64,000 bases of DNA from Thuidium tamariscinum (taxonomy: Eukaryota; Streptophyta; Bryopsida; Hypnales; Thuidiaceae). Both the position numbers and the translations under genes were made by a program. The notes under the pieces were generated by a model. The model did not search any database and was not told the origin of the DNA. It saw only the letters and a program-made list of their open reading frames with translations. Below are positions 1-12,400 of this stretch, piece after piece (position 1 is the first letter of the stretch; each line of letters starts with the position of its first letter). The stretch covers positions 14,256,098-14,320,097 of the forward strand of contig OX344756.2 in NCBI GenBank assembly GCA_947034885.2. Reading direction: 5' to 3'.

Positions 1-156
1 TCCTTCATAGGGTACCTTCTTTTTCAATAAATATACATTGAACATATTTTTAATTTTTTTTTTAAATTATTTTTCTATTTTTAAAGTACTCCCAAAAAGA
101 AATGAGTACTATTCCAAAATGAGACAAAAAACGGGAGGCCTTTCTTGCAATCACCC
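1..156. mobile_element. right terminus of a GGGTGATTGC-type TIR element
   Basis: The outer edge reads CTTGCAATCACCC followed by TTTA. Its reverse complement, GGGTGATTGCAAGAAAGGCC, matches the left edge at 4406 and continues to match for about 155 bp. Duplicated block copy A starts exactly after it at 157. Copy B of that block (9444) has unrelated DNA on its left, so the element edge is at 156. The body of the element lies to the left, outside the window. Related ends occur at 39157/39889 and 56804/57447. Confidence 0.65.
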
Positions 157-3100
157 TTTAGTCATAGGTCTATATAAATTGGTATTAGAACCAAGTCATA
201 ATTAAATACAACTACATGATTTCTTTAACCCCTGTAAAACAATTAGTTGTCAACTATATGAACAATTGGAAACTTAGGGAGGTTACTATGAAGTCAATTC
301 CCAATGGATGAAAGTGAAATTCCTAATAAAGATGCACATTTTATAAGCTTTCTGAATATACAATTTATTTTCAAATTCAGTATCCAAGTCAAAAGTTATC
401 AAACTCCAAAGTTTACATGCAACTTAGGCAGTGTGATAATTGAGAAGGCAAGCAATCACGCAACATTTGAAGTTTTTTTCATTAATTTTAAACGCTTGTA
501 TCTTGCAATCTATGAAGTCAAATGAGCTGAAATTTTTGTACACTTTCTCATTATAGTAAGGTAAAACAATCGATTGTAGTCAAATTTGGAGTCTACCCTC
601 ATGCCATTGCTAAATTTTTTCAAATTTTTTTTCAAATAAAGACAAGTATGAGAAATAGTGTAAGCAATTGAAATTATATTTTTCAAACAAAGTATGCATT
701 TGTTAACGATATTTGAAGTGATTGTCCAAAAGAATGAGTAGGCTATCCTACAACCAACAAAAACTGTATTCAATATCCTCATCTTAATCACCTGAAGCAG
801 TTGTAAAAAATTCTAATGTAGAAGGCCATGAAAAGTCACTTCCTACAATGATTTACACTAAAAAAGTATGGTGTTCCTAATGAGTTCACTAATCACTCCA
901 TTGGTGTCAAATTAAACACTGATTGTAGCTAAAAATTTTTGATGGTGGATCATTAGGTGTCCACTATGGGTCATCTCACTACAATGGGTTGTTTTACCTT
1001 AATGCAAAGAAATAATGTGTGGTTGAAAATGAAAAGAAAATTACATAATCTACTCAATGTCCTAGAAATGAAAAGCTTTGTTTTGACCACTGGAATTTTG
1101 ATTCTTAAAAAAATGAAATCTTGTAAAAATATTAAAATTTTACCCGTATAATTGTTATATTTTGCACATCTTTTGTGTACGAGATGTTCTTGGGTGTGTT
1201 AAAACACCTCCATTATCTTTGAAAATTGGCATGGAAGTAACTAATATAACTACCTAGCCAATGGTTTAAATTCCCAAAGTTGCATAGTACCTCTTTCTTT
1301 ATAAAGTGAAGTCGAACTATGTTGAACTTAATGAAAATTAAAGGGACAAAAATTTGTTTTCTTCTACCTTTGAATGCTATGAAACTTCTATTCATGTGGT
1401 CAAATGGTCTAAAGTTCTTAATCAAAATTCCCATAGTACTCTAGTGCAAATTTGAGCAATTTAGAGTTTGTAAAATGTTGTTCTATTTCAATTATCTTCA
1501 ACACATTAAAAGTGACTGTTTTGAACACATTTTGTGGAAAAAAAAAGTCAAAAAAACTCTAGGAGTTTTAACATTGCAATATGGCATGTTGATTTCCAAA
1601 ATTGCTCAAGATTTATTCTATATAGATTTGTCACCTAGTTGTCCAATTGTTGTATGCTACATGGGACTATGGGAGGTGCATGCATTGTTTGGTGAATGAT
1701 TTGTAGATTTTCATTTTGTCTCATTTGATTAAGAGTCTCTTCATGTTGTCTAGTCTTACTATTATTAATTATAAAGGGCTTATTATCCTTGAAATCAATT
1801 TTTTTTGGTTTTATAATAGAAATATCTCACATAGATGCACACAAAGATGGTTTTGAGTGCAAGTTGAAATCCATCTAATTTGGATTATTAGTTTAAAATT
1901 ATTATTATGTCCTAGTTTGTTTTTTTCCCTTTCAAATTGGCCAAGACAAGGCAATAAGATGGAAGTACAACAATACAACATGGTTAGAAATCTCGAATGG
2001 GATGGAAGTAGAAATGGTCCTTTGGTTTCTTCTTGATAGATTATAATTCCAATAAGGTCATTTGGTTTTAGTTTTAAATTTCATGCCTTTTCATGTAGAG
2101 TATCTATTTATTGATTTGAATTCAATGAAAAAATGACACTAAATGGCTTAACTTAATTGAATTTTGAATTTCATACTCTAATTTGTTCAATCTTTTTCAT
2201 TAGTTGAAGATAGACTTGAAAAGTGTTCAAATTCTTTAGGAAGATTTTGAATTACAATTTGGCTTTCAAAAGGGGCAACTAATCTAACGGAATTCAAATT
2301 TCACCGAGAACTTTGAAACCAATATCTATAGAATGTCCATCTCCAATTTTTGATGGAAAGTGACCAAACAAAATAAATAAAATATTACAAATTAATGACT
2401 TCTATTAACTTTGAATAGGTAGAACAATAAACTTACTTTGAAGCTTCAATGGATTTCAATTTTAGAGAGAAATCAATGTGGTTTGTAATCACAATGACTA
2501 AGTGAAAATTATTCTCTTTTATTTCTCACAAATTAAACTACATGCTTTCTTTAAGTTATTGTAATAAACATTTTTGTTTTTGGACTTAGTTCTTCATTAA
2601 AGTGTAAAAAGGGAATCAATTTAAAGTTAATAGCAAGTTGAATGTAAATAAGGCAATAAATAACAAATAGACTTAGAAATATTCTTTATAAAGATAGAAA
2701 GAGTCTTAGTTGGTAGTCTATATTTGAGGTTCTAAGAGACATGACTAATCACTTTAGAAATATAAATAGCCTTCTTCCTCAATTCACAATTAACACATAA
2801 TATCAATTACAATATGCAAGAATGTGACTCAAGTTGCAATGATCATATCTTTCAATTGAAAAATAGCTAGAAGAATGATTGTCTAAATATGTTTGTTTGT
2901 TGTTGAGCCACCGGGTAGGTGTGCCAATTTATCTGTGATATGTTAGAAATTATTGTTGTGTGAGTTATTTAGGTGGAGTGCATAAGACAATCAATTTTAA
3001 AGCTTGTAGCATTTGATTTCCAAATAGAAGATAAAAGTTATTTATGAAAAAAAAATAAAACTATGAAAATGTGTAAAGTTGAAAGATGTAAATTAGATTG

Positions 3101-3823
3101 TGAATTCCAAAGTTTTGATTGCATTGCATTGTTGGACCACAAATACTTGTATTTTTTTTATACCATCATAAAGTGATACCATTTACAATTTCAATTATCT
3201 CTTATTAGTCTTTTTGTCCTTAATGTGACCTTAGTTGCTTCAACAAAAGTCCTACTTGACCTTCCCTCTCAAAAGATCTCCCACTAGGAGAGTCATCATA
3301 GACCTTTTGCCTTGGTGGCTTTTTTCCTACTATAGTTATAAATTTCAACATGTAGATGTGAAAATTTGGTTGGCTTTGTTTAACTTAGTTGAATTCAAAT
3401 TGACTTAAGGAATCAATTTGATGGTCAAAATTAAGATGAGCAATAAAAAAATTAGAAGTAGATATGCAAACATTGATTTGTTTTTCAACTTTATTTTTTA
3501 ACACGATTTTAGTTTTAAAAAATATCACACACAATTTGGAATTTTTGTAGTTGGAGGTTTGAAAATGCGCTTATAGCTTGAACTACAAATTACTAAAATT
3601 CCATAGAGAGGTCTATTTGCAAGACAAAACATTGCACTTGCAAATTGGTTGTATGCTTGTAGTCAAATTTAAGCATAAGGAGTACTATTCTCTAAACTTT
3701 ATTGTGTACAAAGGTACCTAAAATGTTATTCTTCCAACTCATTAGATGGAAAAGCAAAATTTGATTGCTTTAAAAAAAACGTTGAATTGATTCACTTGTC
3801 CTTATTTTTTAATACCAATCATG
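157..3823 (+). repeat. duplicated block, copy A
   Basis: This is a direct duplicate of 9444-12732. It aligns from 157 to 2559 and again from 3334 to 3823 with only scattered differences. Copy A carries a 774-bp insertion (2560-3333) that copy B lacks. It also lacks about 380 bp that copy B keeps at 11880-12262; the deletion joins two AAATTT stretches, so it probably arose by microhomology. No protein frame is preserved between the copies, and stops occur in all frames. A third, diverged copy (C) lies at 57725-58522. Confidence 0.8.
2560..3333. mobile_element. 774-bp insertion in duplicated block A
   Basis: This sequence is absent from copy B, where the flanks are continuous at 11848. It is bracketed by the 6-bp direct repeat AGTTAT (2554-2559 and 3334-3339), which looks like a target-site duplication. 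It starts TGTAATAAAC and ends CCTACTAT, so it does not have TG...CA ends. No coding sequence is visible and the class of element is unresolved. Confidence 0.55.
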
Positions 3824-3827
3824 TTAA

Positions 3828-4405
3828 CCCTTTAATGCCTGGTTGACCACTTTTAGGTTGATTTTTGCACTTTTGGTCTAATATTGTTCAAAATACATTT
3901 GATCACAAAAATCTCAAAGAGCAACGCAATTAGAGTGTCTTCATGCGCTTCAAACAAAACCAATTTCAAGATAATTGGAGCACTAATGCATTAGCTATGA
4001 GGTTGCAAACTCAAATGGCCTAAAGCTTCAAATGGGAGGTATTCAACAAAAATATGAAAAAATATCGACCAATTTGTGAGATTTTTTTGTATCTTGATGT
4101 TTTGACAAGGCATAAGTGTTGCTTTGTACTCTCATGAATTCCCAAAGTAAACTTATGCATTGAAATTTATGTAGCACAAATTCTAAAGGGTCATTCAAGT
4201 CATTGATTTTTGAGTATTAAACAAAACAATTTCTAATTCCAACAAGGCTCTAAAAGCAAACATGATTTAGAGGTACATTTTGCTTTTTTCAATGTACCAA
4301 ATCTGCACATTTTAGAAGGGTATTGCTTTTGATGACCACAAATGACTATTTTTTGTGAATTTCAAAAATTTGTAACTAATTTCAAAAAGCTTCAAAAAAT
4401 ATGAA
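3828..4405. mobile_element. TTAA-family element, left end (truncated)
   Basis: Copies A and B agree up to CAATCATGTTAA. After the TTAA (3824-3827), copy A switches to CCCTTTAATGCC while copy B continues with other DNA. The same 12-bp edge occurs at 58527, where it interrupts copy C at a different position. No matching right end was found before the next element starts at 4406. The last 170 bp (about 4240-4405) belong to a dispersed family also seen at 15915-16100, 34240-34420 and 48480-48600. Confidence 0.55.
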
Positions 4406-4560
4406 GGGTAATTGCAAGAAAGGCCTTCCATTTTTTGTCTTGTTTTGAATAGTACTCATAATTTTGTTAGGAGTACTATTTAATTAGAAAAATAATTTTT
4501 TTTAAATGTGAAAAATAAATTTAATGAATACACCTTTAAGAAGAGGGAACCCTAGGAAGG
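4406..4560. mobile_element. left terminus of a GGGTAATTGC-type TIR element
   Basis: It begins GGGTAATTGCAAGAAAGGCC and is inverted relative to 1-156 over about 155 bp. It interrupts a repeat whose uninterrupted form reads AAAAAATATGAAATGACTTA (as at 16085), so the break lies at TGAA/GGGT. No right-hand partner end was found downstream. The element may be truncated, or its far end may be too diverged to recognise. Confidence 0.5.
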
Positions 4561-5120
4561 AAAAGTTTAGGAAAATTCTCTAACTAGGAGAACTAGAAAA
4601 GTGCAAAATCTCATGAAAATTAGTACTTTTACATTTTAATTTGTAAAAAATAGGAAAAGGAATTTTTTTTAAAACAAAAAATTGGAAATTTGGGAAGGAT
4701 TGATGATGATGAGATTTCACCAAAGAAATAATTTTGAAACCATTTTCAATGTTCACAATTGCATGCGCAAGGGGTCCCTATTTGCGTCTATGTGGAGGAT
4801 ATAAAATAATGTATTTTAAAATTTTTTTGGCAAAAACATTACTCTCTAGTGTAGGAATAGACCACATAATTTTCAAGTCTACATCATTAATTTTGGATAC
4901 TCAATAGTACTAAAAAACCCTAAACTACAAAGTGTGACAAATTAGCTAAAATAAAATTTAATTAGAAAACTTTTTTTGGAAATTTTTGAAAAATGAGGAA
5001 TCTCATTATTGTCAAGTTGTAGAAAAAAAAAGTCGCTTTAAGACAAACAAGGAAAAAAAAATAGAAATTTTAAGAAAACAAAAGTGAAATTAAAAAAATT
5101 GAAGGTAGAGATTTCTTTGA
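4561..5120. other. AT-rich stretch without recognised features
   Basis: Low-GC DNA with A and T runs and stops in all frames. It may be the interior of the element starting at 4406. Nothing specific can be supported. Confidence 0.4.
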
Positions 5121-5390
5121 TCCAACGGAAGAGCCCAATCCGGCCCTAGATGGGAGTTCCGCTCACCCCAAACCTCGTCCCGATTACTCCCTTGGGGCCG
5201 GATGGTTTGGCGCCAAAACCATGCCACCTGAGATGACACGTAGGATGAGTCATAGTTCCAGCCGGCCCCAAGTATAAAACCCTTGGGCCGGATTTGGAGA
5301 AATTGAGTGATCCTCTTGGTTCAAACTTGGAGTGTTCCGGCCGGCCTTCAATCTCGGAGTGATGCAAGGTCTGTGAATTTCAAGCAAGGC
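5121..5390. repeat. GC-rich dispersed repeat, CpG-retaining copy
   Basis: This matches 25705-25990 nearly end to end. Both carry an AGTATAAARCC core; here it sits between inverted GGCCCCAAG and CTTGGGCCGG arms. CpG sites here are mostly TpG or CpA in the other copy, for example GGCGCC against TGTGCC and CCGGCCGG against CCAACCAA. A looser relative lies around 24640-24790. The TATA-like core could be a promoter remnant, but no linked coding frame was found. The tail at 5351-5400 resembles 41724-41760. Confidence 0.6.
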
Positions 5391-5639
5391 CAAACTTTCA
5401 AGATGATGTGCTTTTTTATGTGTGTTTTTTGACATACATGGCACAGATGTGGCTTAGTGACGTACTGGTAAGGATGTTAAATTTTAGTTGCTAGCAGCAC
5501 TAATTTAAAATAGTGTCACCTTATGGGAATACTAGCACCAGACTGGCTGGGCCTGCAACAGGTGCAGTCAGTATTGTTGCAGGTCCCACTGGTAAAACCA
5601 ATCTTGCATTATCGATTGTGTTTAGGAGGAAGATAATCT
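5391..5639. other. short unassigned interval
   Basis: Moderate-GC DNA between the GC-rich repeat and module copy 1. TGGCTTAGTGACGTACTGG near 5450 loosely resembles a Pol III A box, but no B box follows, so no tRNA or SINE is called. Confidence 0.3.
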
Positions 5640-6231
5640 CAATTCTTCAATTCATAAGCTAAAATCTTGCAAACTATAGTGGCAAATGTCTTGAAATTTT
5701 TACTCTCTCGCTATCCAAGATCTGCAAATAATTGCTACTTCAGAACTAGAGTTACAGTTTTTCTAAAAAAGCATTTCATTGTGAAATACTTTGAAATAAA
5801 ACATACACAACATAAATTTCAAATTTGGATATATATTTTTGATTTTGGCGTTAGTGAAAGCAAAATCCACCGCAAAAAAACAGATATAAGAATAATTTCT
5901 CATCACCAAGCAATCCATCTAGGATTTGAAGATAGACTACAATAGATTCGAAAGCAAAGCCAAATTAGTTCATGAAACAATCTGAGTCCCAAGTTTCCCC
6001 TGCTCAAATGTATGTGCTCCATCTGGCCAACCAAGATTCAACTCTGCATACATGCTTAGTCTGGCCAGCATGAAATTTACTAAAAACTTCTCACAATTAT
6101 TCTTGACGGAGCATTATCAATGCTTCATAGTGCAAACACACAACACCTTCATCCTGCTACCACACTCTACAATACGGTAAAAACATCGAACCGATCCAAA
6201 AGAGGCTACAAATCCAAGGAACAAACTTACC

Positions 6232-6282
6232 CCATCGGGACTCTTCTTTGGCTTTTCCTTACAGTTTCATCAACAAACCAAC
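6232..6282 (-). other. possible small exon in module copy 1
   Basis: On the minus strand a 51-bp stretch lies between TTTCCTTCAG (acceptor-like) and GTAAGT (donor-like). It encodes WFVDETVRKSQ and a basic tail. The copy 3 counterpart (about 49982-50041) is 60 bp, a 9-bp in-frame difference, and encodes WFVDETVRESQLQKKK. Copy 2 and the 49405-49470 fragment encode the related FADEA and SQLHKKKS. It lies about 170 bp downstream of the stop of the conserved frame, so how the two would be joined is unclear. This is an inference from splice-like edges and in-frame length change only. Confidence 0.3.
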
Positions 6283-6453
6283 TGAAGGAAAGTAATCACC
6301 CCCTGCAACAAAAGAAGATACCGGTAGGACAAAGGAACAGAGAAACACTAACATCCAACCCAACTGTAATTCTTCTTCTCACTTCACGCCAGTTTTTTTT
6401 GTTTCAAAACCCAAGTGCCAAAGCCTAACTTCACTGCAAAAGGGCAGAGAAGT

Positions 6454-6747
6454 TCAGGGCCAGGTTTCATCCGCAATCTTGGGAAGGAGTTCGTAGCTCC
6501 CGTTGCTTTTTCTCGGCAGCGGCCCCAGCAGAACACCATCATCAAAACGTGCATGAGCAAGACCGGGGGGGAAAAGGAACCCTGCTACCGGAGCAATGAC
6601 TGGGCCTGCCCTGCGGACACGCGCGCCGTCCATCTGCGGTGGTACTGCTTCGTTAACGACCGCTGCCGCGCCGTCGGCAACTGCCACGCCGTCTACCTGC
6701 GGCACTGCATCGTTTCCGCCTGCGGCTCCTGCATTCGCCTGGGCCAT
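6454..6747 (-). CDS. putative ~97-residue Ala/Pro/Gly/Val-rich protein, copy 1
   Basis: From ATG at 6747 the frame begins MAQANAGAAGGN, passes through a low-complexity stretch rich in A, P, V and G, then a more specific tail (ARFDDGVLLGPL, LLPKIADE), and stops at TGA (6454). The relatives at 50207-50509 and 21074-21387 share the start, the tail and the stop position. Against copy 3, one difference in this tail is a whole-codon indel. Six of twelve substitutions in the final codons fall at third positions, which suggests weak coding constraint. The frame stays open upstream to about 6984 (including HQITELCK), so the ATG may be internal to a longer exon. TTTGTAG and similar acceptor-like tracts precede HQIT in the copies. 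No membrane segment, signal peptide or known domain is recognised. Confidence 0.4.
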   Translation of the reverse strand: MAQANAGAAGGNDAVPQVDGVAVADGAAAVVNEAVPPQMDGARVRRAGPVIAPVAGFLFPPGLAHARFDDGVLLGPLPRKSNGSYELLPKIADETWP

Positions 6748-7329
6748 TGCGAAGTTCGACTCTCTCTCCGCTTTGCACAATTCGGTGATCTGATGGACGT
6801 CTTCTTCTACAAAGACAACAATTTTGTCATCAACAATGGGATCTATATAAGTCGACACACCCAAAGGAAAAATCTGCCAACTTTCAAACAAAGTCTTCTT
6901 CTTCAATTCGATCACAACAGCGGGTGTAGAAGAACGAATCCGTGCAGCCCTGCATTCCAACGCAAATGGAACATCGGCACTCAAATTTAAATCCTAGTGA
7001 AGCGCGAGTCGTGGACTGCAAGGGATTATCAAAATATTTCCATTCATTCACTGACTAGAAAATTCATTCGAGGAGTGCGTTTGCAGAGTGGACGAGCCTG
7101 TGAACGGTTAAAATCGCTGCGATTCTGGCGCTAAATTTCTGGGTACCCAAAACTAGTAAACTACCTAGCTAGCACAGGAACAGAAATTCGTTCCAAGCCG
7201 CACCTCCCGAATGAGGGAGCTAAAGTGGTGAATTTCACGAATGTAACCAAATTGACGTTACAAGTTGGAATACAAAGAACAGAGTGTGAAGGAGCCGGCG
7301 AAGGACAAAGCATGAAGATGGCGGCGAAG

Positions 7330-7915
7330 TACTCGCAGATTTCTCAAAGTACCTCTGCGAAGCGACACAGCCAAAGCTAAAATCCGCGCACTTCGCCCAG
7401 GAAGTTTCTTCAACTTCGATCACAGCGGGTTCAGAAGAAAGAATCCAAGCAACCCTGTACGTATCCCAACGCACATGGGCAAGAACTAGGAGCCCGAATT
7501 GAAGATGGTAGACGAAGTACTCGCAGATTACTCGTGAAGCGACACAGCCAAAGCAAAAAATCCACCCGCTTCGCCCAGAAAGTTTCTTCAATTTTGATCA
7601 GAGCAGGAGCGGAAGAACTAATCCAAGCAACCCGGTATCCCAATGCAAATGGGCAAGAACTCGGAGCCTGAATCGAAGATGGTAGACGAATTACTCGCAG
7701 ATTACTCAAAGGACAAAGCATGAAGATGGTGGCCAAGTGCTCGCAGATTACTCAAAGTTCCCCGTGAAGCGACACAGATAAAGCAAAAAATCCGCCCACT
7801 TTGCCTAGAAAGTACCTTGGGCTTCGATCACAGTGGAAGCAGAAGATCGAATCCGAGCAACCCTGTATCCCAACGCAGATGGGCAAGAACTCGGAGATTA
7901 CATTCGGAGCTCAAA
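7330..7915. repeat. tandem repeat, about 180-230-bp units, in module copy 1
   Basis: Three diverged units each contain GAAGCGACACAG (about 7358, 7540 and 7769), followed by TTCGATCACAG and CCCAACGCA motifs and TACTCGCAGATTACTC. A fourth partial unit lies at 6895-6990. The same TCGATCACAGCGGG core forms a ~45-bp tandem array in copy 3 (50650-50890). On the minus strand the units are partly open (PAVIEVEE-like peptides), but the frame is not kept across units. Confidence 0.7.
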
Positions 7916-8330
7916 TTCAAATCCCAGTGAAGTGTAAGTTGCATAGTGCACTTGGTGCGGAATGATCAATATGCTGCCACTCATTAACTGACTAGAAAAT
8001 ACGTTCACAGAGTACATTTTCAGAGTGAATGAGGAAAAGATCCATTCCGACGCTAAATGTTTTGTGACCCGAAACTCGTACAGGTACAGAATTTCGATGG
8101 TGTCGAACAGCACGTATCAAGAGTGCTACAGTGGAAATATTGATGAATGAAACCGAATTGACCATACAAGCTAGAATAGGATGGCAAGCACGAGAGAGAT
8201 TATACAGCGGAGGTACCTGTTTAGAAGTGCAAACACTGATCGTTACCAGCCCTGAAGCGAAGATGCGTGAGTGCAGACTTGCTACTTAAACAGACGGAGG
8301 AGAACAAAGTGTGCAAAACCTGTCATGTCG

Positions 8331-8720
8331 AAGCTCAGAAGTTGGAGTGCACTTAAGTTTATTACTACCCACACTTGGAGATGGGTGGCCTTGCCTGTAG
8401 GAAAACGAAGTGACTTACTCCCGGAGGCCGGAATGAACAGGCCCAGAGAAGGAAGGTGCGATGAAATGGTGGTGCCCTGGCTGGGCCCTGGTGGTGCCAC
8501 GGCGAGGCCCTGGTGGTGCTATACTCTCGGAAAAGTAAGGTTCCTCAATAACGTAAAATGCGACGAGAACGTATACGACGAGAACGTATACGAGGAGAAC
8601 GTATACAAGAGGTGTAAGAGTCGGTATGTGATGAGTTATACGGTACAAGGAGGCATCGGAAGGTATCCATCCATTCCGTACCTTAAAGATCCAGAAAAGT
8701 TTTTATATGAATTATGAATT
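8331..8720. other. moderate-GC flank of module copy 1 with a 15-bp tandem repeat
   Basis: This contains three head-to-tail copies of GACGAGAACGTATAC (8562-8606; the third has GAG in place of GAC) and a doubled GGCCCTGGTGGTGC near 8480-8520. A similar GTATACGA-rich stretch sits at 51405-51440 in copy 3, so this belongs to the module's outer 5' zone. The plus-strand open frame through the repeat is not supported by copy 3. Confidence 0.5.
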
Positions 8721-9106
8721 AAAAAATTATAGAAATTGATTTTCACTTATATTTTGATTGTGGCAATGGCATAAGGCACAATAGTATGAGATGGTGCTTG
8801 CATATTGTTTTGGAATGAGAAATTTAAGAAATTAAAAAAAATTATTGTTGAATTTTTAAGTGTAGAAGTTGCTTTTTATTGGGTTTGATGGTATCTTCAC
8901 TTTTAAATGAAAGTGGAGAAACTACATTTTTAGGAGTAGTTTTGTCTTGTAAAAACTTTATTGAGTCTTGATGGTAGTCAAAAGGAAGATTTTAGATTCT
9001 TTCAATATGTAATTTTAAAAAACAACATGAACAACTATGAATTTTCAATATGTTAGAAATGGTTTTATTCCAAATTAACCTTCAACAATCATGAGTTGAG
9101 ACTTGA
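8721..9106. other. AT-rich stretch without recognised features
   Basis: No inverted termini, tandem structure or open frame worth calling was seen. Confidence 0.4.
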
Positions 9107-9440
9107 AACTAAGGTAGGAGGTTCATAAATGAACCATCTAAAGGTTGAAGCTAAATTGTAGAGAGGTGAAACTTTTTGGAATATTTGTTAGTAAATTTTC
9201 CTTGAAAGACAAATGGAATTGAAATCTAATCTAAATTGTCTTACTTTTTGGAGCTTTGTAGAATTAGTTATTGAATTTTGAAGTTGAAATGACATAGAAC
9301 TCTAAAATGGACCACCTCCTAAAAAAATAATTTTTTTGAACTTTGTTGAAGTTTATGAAAAAGAAACATGTACAAATAGTGTACGTTTAAGGATGTGGTT
9401 CATTTTAGAGTGTAAGTGCTTTTAGAACCTCTTCCTTTAT
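9107..9440. mobile_element. MITE of the CTAAGGTAGGAGGT family
   Basis: It starts ACTAAGGTAGGAGGTTCATA and ends TTTTAGAACCTCTTCCTTTA, an imperfect inverted pair. At about 330 bp it matches the length of the better copy at 34203-34519. The interior (AAAAAGCTTTGT-like and GACCACCTCC) is the reverse complement of that family. It ends immediately before duplicated block B begins at 9444. The target duplication is not clear. Confidence 0.5.
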
Positions 9441-9443
9441 ATG

Positions 9444-12400
9444 TTTAATCATAGGTCTACATAGATTGGTATTAGAACCAAGTCATAATTAAATACAACT
9501 ACATGATTTCTTTAACCCCTATAAGACAATTAGTTGTCAACTATATGAACAATTGGAAACTTAGGGAGGTTACTATGAAGTCAATTCCCAATGGATGAAA
9601 GTAAAATTCTTGATAAAGATGCACATTTTATAAGCTTTTTGAAAATATAATTTGTTTTCAAATTCAGTATCCAAGTAAAAGTTATCAAACTCCAAAGTTT
9701 ACATGCAACTTGGGTAGTGTGATAATTGAGAAGGTAAGCAATCACGCAACATTTGAAGTTTTTTTCATTAATTGTGAACGCTTGTATCTTGCAATCTATG
9801 AAGTCAAATGAGCTGAAATTTTTGTACACTTTCTCATTATAGTAAGGTAAAACAATCGATTGTAGTCAAATTTGGAGTCTACCCTCATGCCATTGCTAAA
9901 TTTTTTCAAATTTTTTTCAAATAAAGACAAGTATGAGAAATAGTGTAAGCAATTGAAATTATATTTTTTAAACAAAGTATGAATTTGTTAAGGATATTTG
10001 AAGTGATTGTCTAAAAGAGTGAGTAGGCTACCCTACAACCAACAAAAACTGTATTCAATATCCTCATCTTAATCACCTGAAGTGAAGCAGTTATAGAAAA
10101 ATCTAATGTAGAAGGCCATGAAAAGTCACTTCCTACAATGATTTACACTAAAAAAGTATGGTGTTCCTAATGAGTTCACTAATCACTCCATTGGTGTCAA
10201 GTTAAACATTGATTGTAGCTAAAAAAAATTTGATGGTAGATCATTAGATGTCCACTATGGGTCATCTCACTACAATGGGTTGTTTTACCTTAATGCAAAG
10301 AAATAATGTGTGGTTGAAAATGAAAAGAAAATTACATAATCTACTCAATGTCCTAGAAATGAAAAGCTTTGTTTTGACCATTGGAATTTTGATTCTTAAA
10401 AAAATGAAATCTCCTAAAAAAATTAATATTTTACCCATATAATTGTTATATTTTGCACATCTTTTGTGTATGAGATGTTCTTAGGTGTGTTAAAACACCT
10501 CCATTATCTTTGAAAATTGGCATGGAAGTAACTAATATAACTACCTAGCCAATGGTTTAAATTTCCAAAGTTGCATAGTACCTCTTTCTTTATAAAGTGA
10601 AGTCGAACTATGTTGAACTTAATGAAAATTAAAGGGACAAAAATTTGTTTTCTTCTACCTTTGAATTCTATGAAATTGCTATTCATGTGGTCAAATGGTC
10701 TAAAGTTCTTAATCAAAATTCCCATAGCACTCTAGTGCAAATTTGAGCAATTTAGAGTTTGTAAAATGTTGTTCTATTTCAGTTATCTTCAACACATTAG
10801 AAAATGACTATTTTGAATACATTTTGTGAAAAAAAAAGTCAAAAAAACTCTAGGAGTATTAACAATGCAACATGGCATGTTGATTTCCAAAACCACTTAA
10901 GATTTATTCTATCTAGATTTGTCACCTAGTTGTCCAATTGTTGTATGCTACATGGGACTATGGGAGGTGCATGCATTGTTTGGTGAATGATTTGTGGATT
11001 TTCATTTTGTCTCATTTGATTAAGAATCTCTTCATGTTGTCTAGTCTTGCTATTATTAATTATAAAGGGCTTATTATCCTTGAAATCAATTTCTCCTGGT
11101 TCTACAATAGGAATATCTCACATAGATGCACAAAAAGATTGTTTTCAGTACAAGTTGAAATCCATTTAATTTGGATTATTAGTTAAAAATTATTATCGTG
11201 TCCTAGTTTGTTTTTTCCCTTTCAAATTGGCCAAGACAAGGCAATAAGATGGAAGTACAACAATACAACATGGTTAGAAATCTCGAATGGGATGGAAGTA
11301 GAAATGGTCCTTTGGTTTCTTCTTGATGGATTATAATTCCAATAAGGTAATTTGGTTTTAGTTTTAAATTTCATGCCTTTTCATGTAGAGTATCTATTTA
11401 TTGATTTGAATTCAATGAAAAAATGACACGAAATGGCTTAATTTAATTGGGTTTTGAATTTCATACTCTAATTTGTTCAATCTTTTTCATTAGTTGATGA
11501 GAGACTTGAAAAGTGTTCAAATTCTTTAGGAAGATTTTGAATTACAATTTGGCTTTCAAAAGGGGCAACTAATCTAATGGAATTCAAATTTCACCGAGAA
11601 CTTTGAAACCAATACCTATAGAATGCCCATCTCCAATTTTTGATGGAAAGTGACCAAACAAAATAACAAAAATATTACAAAATAATGACTTCTATTGACT
11701 TTGAATAGGTAGAACAATAAACTTACTTTGAAGCTTCAATGGATTTCAATTTTAGAGAGAAATCAATGTGGTTTGTAATCACAATGACAAAGTGAAAATT
11801 ATTCTCTTTTATTTCTCACAAATTAAACTACATGCCTTCTTTAAGTTATAAATTTCAAGATGTAGATGTGAAAATTTGAAATCAATGCAAATTTTTGTAG
11901 TCTAAAATGTGAAAAATATCCATAATTAATAAAAATATTCTCATTGTTTTTTAGATACCATTGCAAGCTTACTCAATGTTAAAGAATATTGTAGTATAAA
12001 TTAAATTTCCATGAGTAAAATGTATACTTAGAATAATGCTAGACCATTGAAGTAGGGTTCACTATTATTAATACAATAATAGGAGGCCCAAATTTCAACT
12101 TCATAAGACATTCAATTTTTATCCAATTTCAAAATATCAAATTAGGATATGAACGAAATTTGGTTGGCTAAATAATACAATAATAGGAGGCCCAAATTTC
12201 AACTTCATAAGACATTCAATTTTTATCCAATTTCAAAATATCAAATTAGGATACGAATGAAATTTGGTTGGCTTTGTTTAATTAGTTGGATTCAAATTCA
12301 AAAGAGATCGATTTGATGGTCAAAATTAAGATGGGCAATAAAAAAATTAGAAGTAGATATGCAAACATTGATTTGTTTTCCAACTTTATTTTTGAATACC

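Larger units (their letters stand above)
5640..8330 (-). repeat. GC-rich gene-like module, copy 1
   Basis: This is the most complete of five related segments (others: 19665-22434, 49390-51480, a 5' fragment at 35600-36150, and a 3' fragment at 47760-48905). On the minus strand it runs from a CpG-rich 5' zone (8330 to about 6990), through a conserved ~100-codon frame (6747-6454), to a lower-GC 3' zone (about 6430-5640). The 3' zone is also conserved in copies 2, 3 and 5. The 5' zone contains a segment present twice (6895-7275 and 7795-8190). Conservation of coding and noncoding parts in one order suggests a transcription unit or an element carrying one. Function is unknown. Confidence 0.65.

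Noticed and set aside
5440-5480. tRNA or tRNA-derived SINE (TGGCTTAGTG A-box-like)
   Set aside because: No B box at a suitable distance and no cloverleaf could be drawn.
6415-6990. 191-codon plus-strand frame
   Set aside because: It lies antisense to the conserved minus-strand frame, and its start, stop and tail are not shared with the other module copies.
8271-8717. 148-codon plus-strand frame with DENVY repeats
   Set aside because: The repeat is a 15-bp DNA tandem; the matching zone of copy 3 does not keep the frame.
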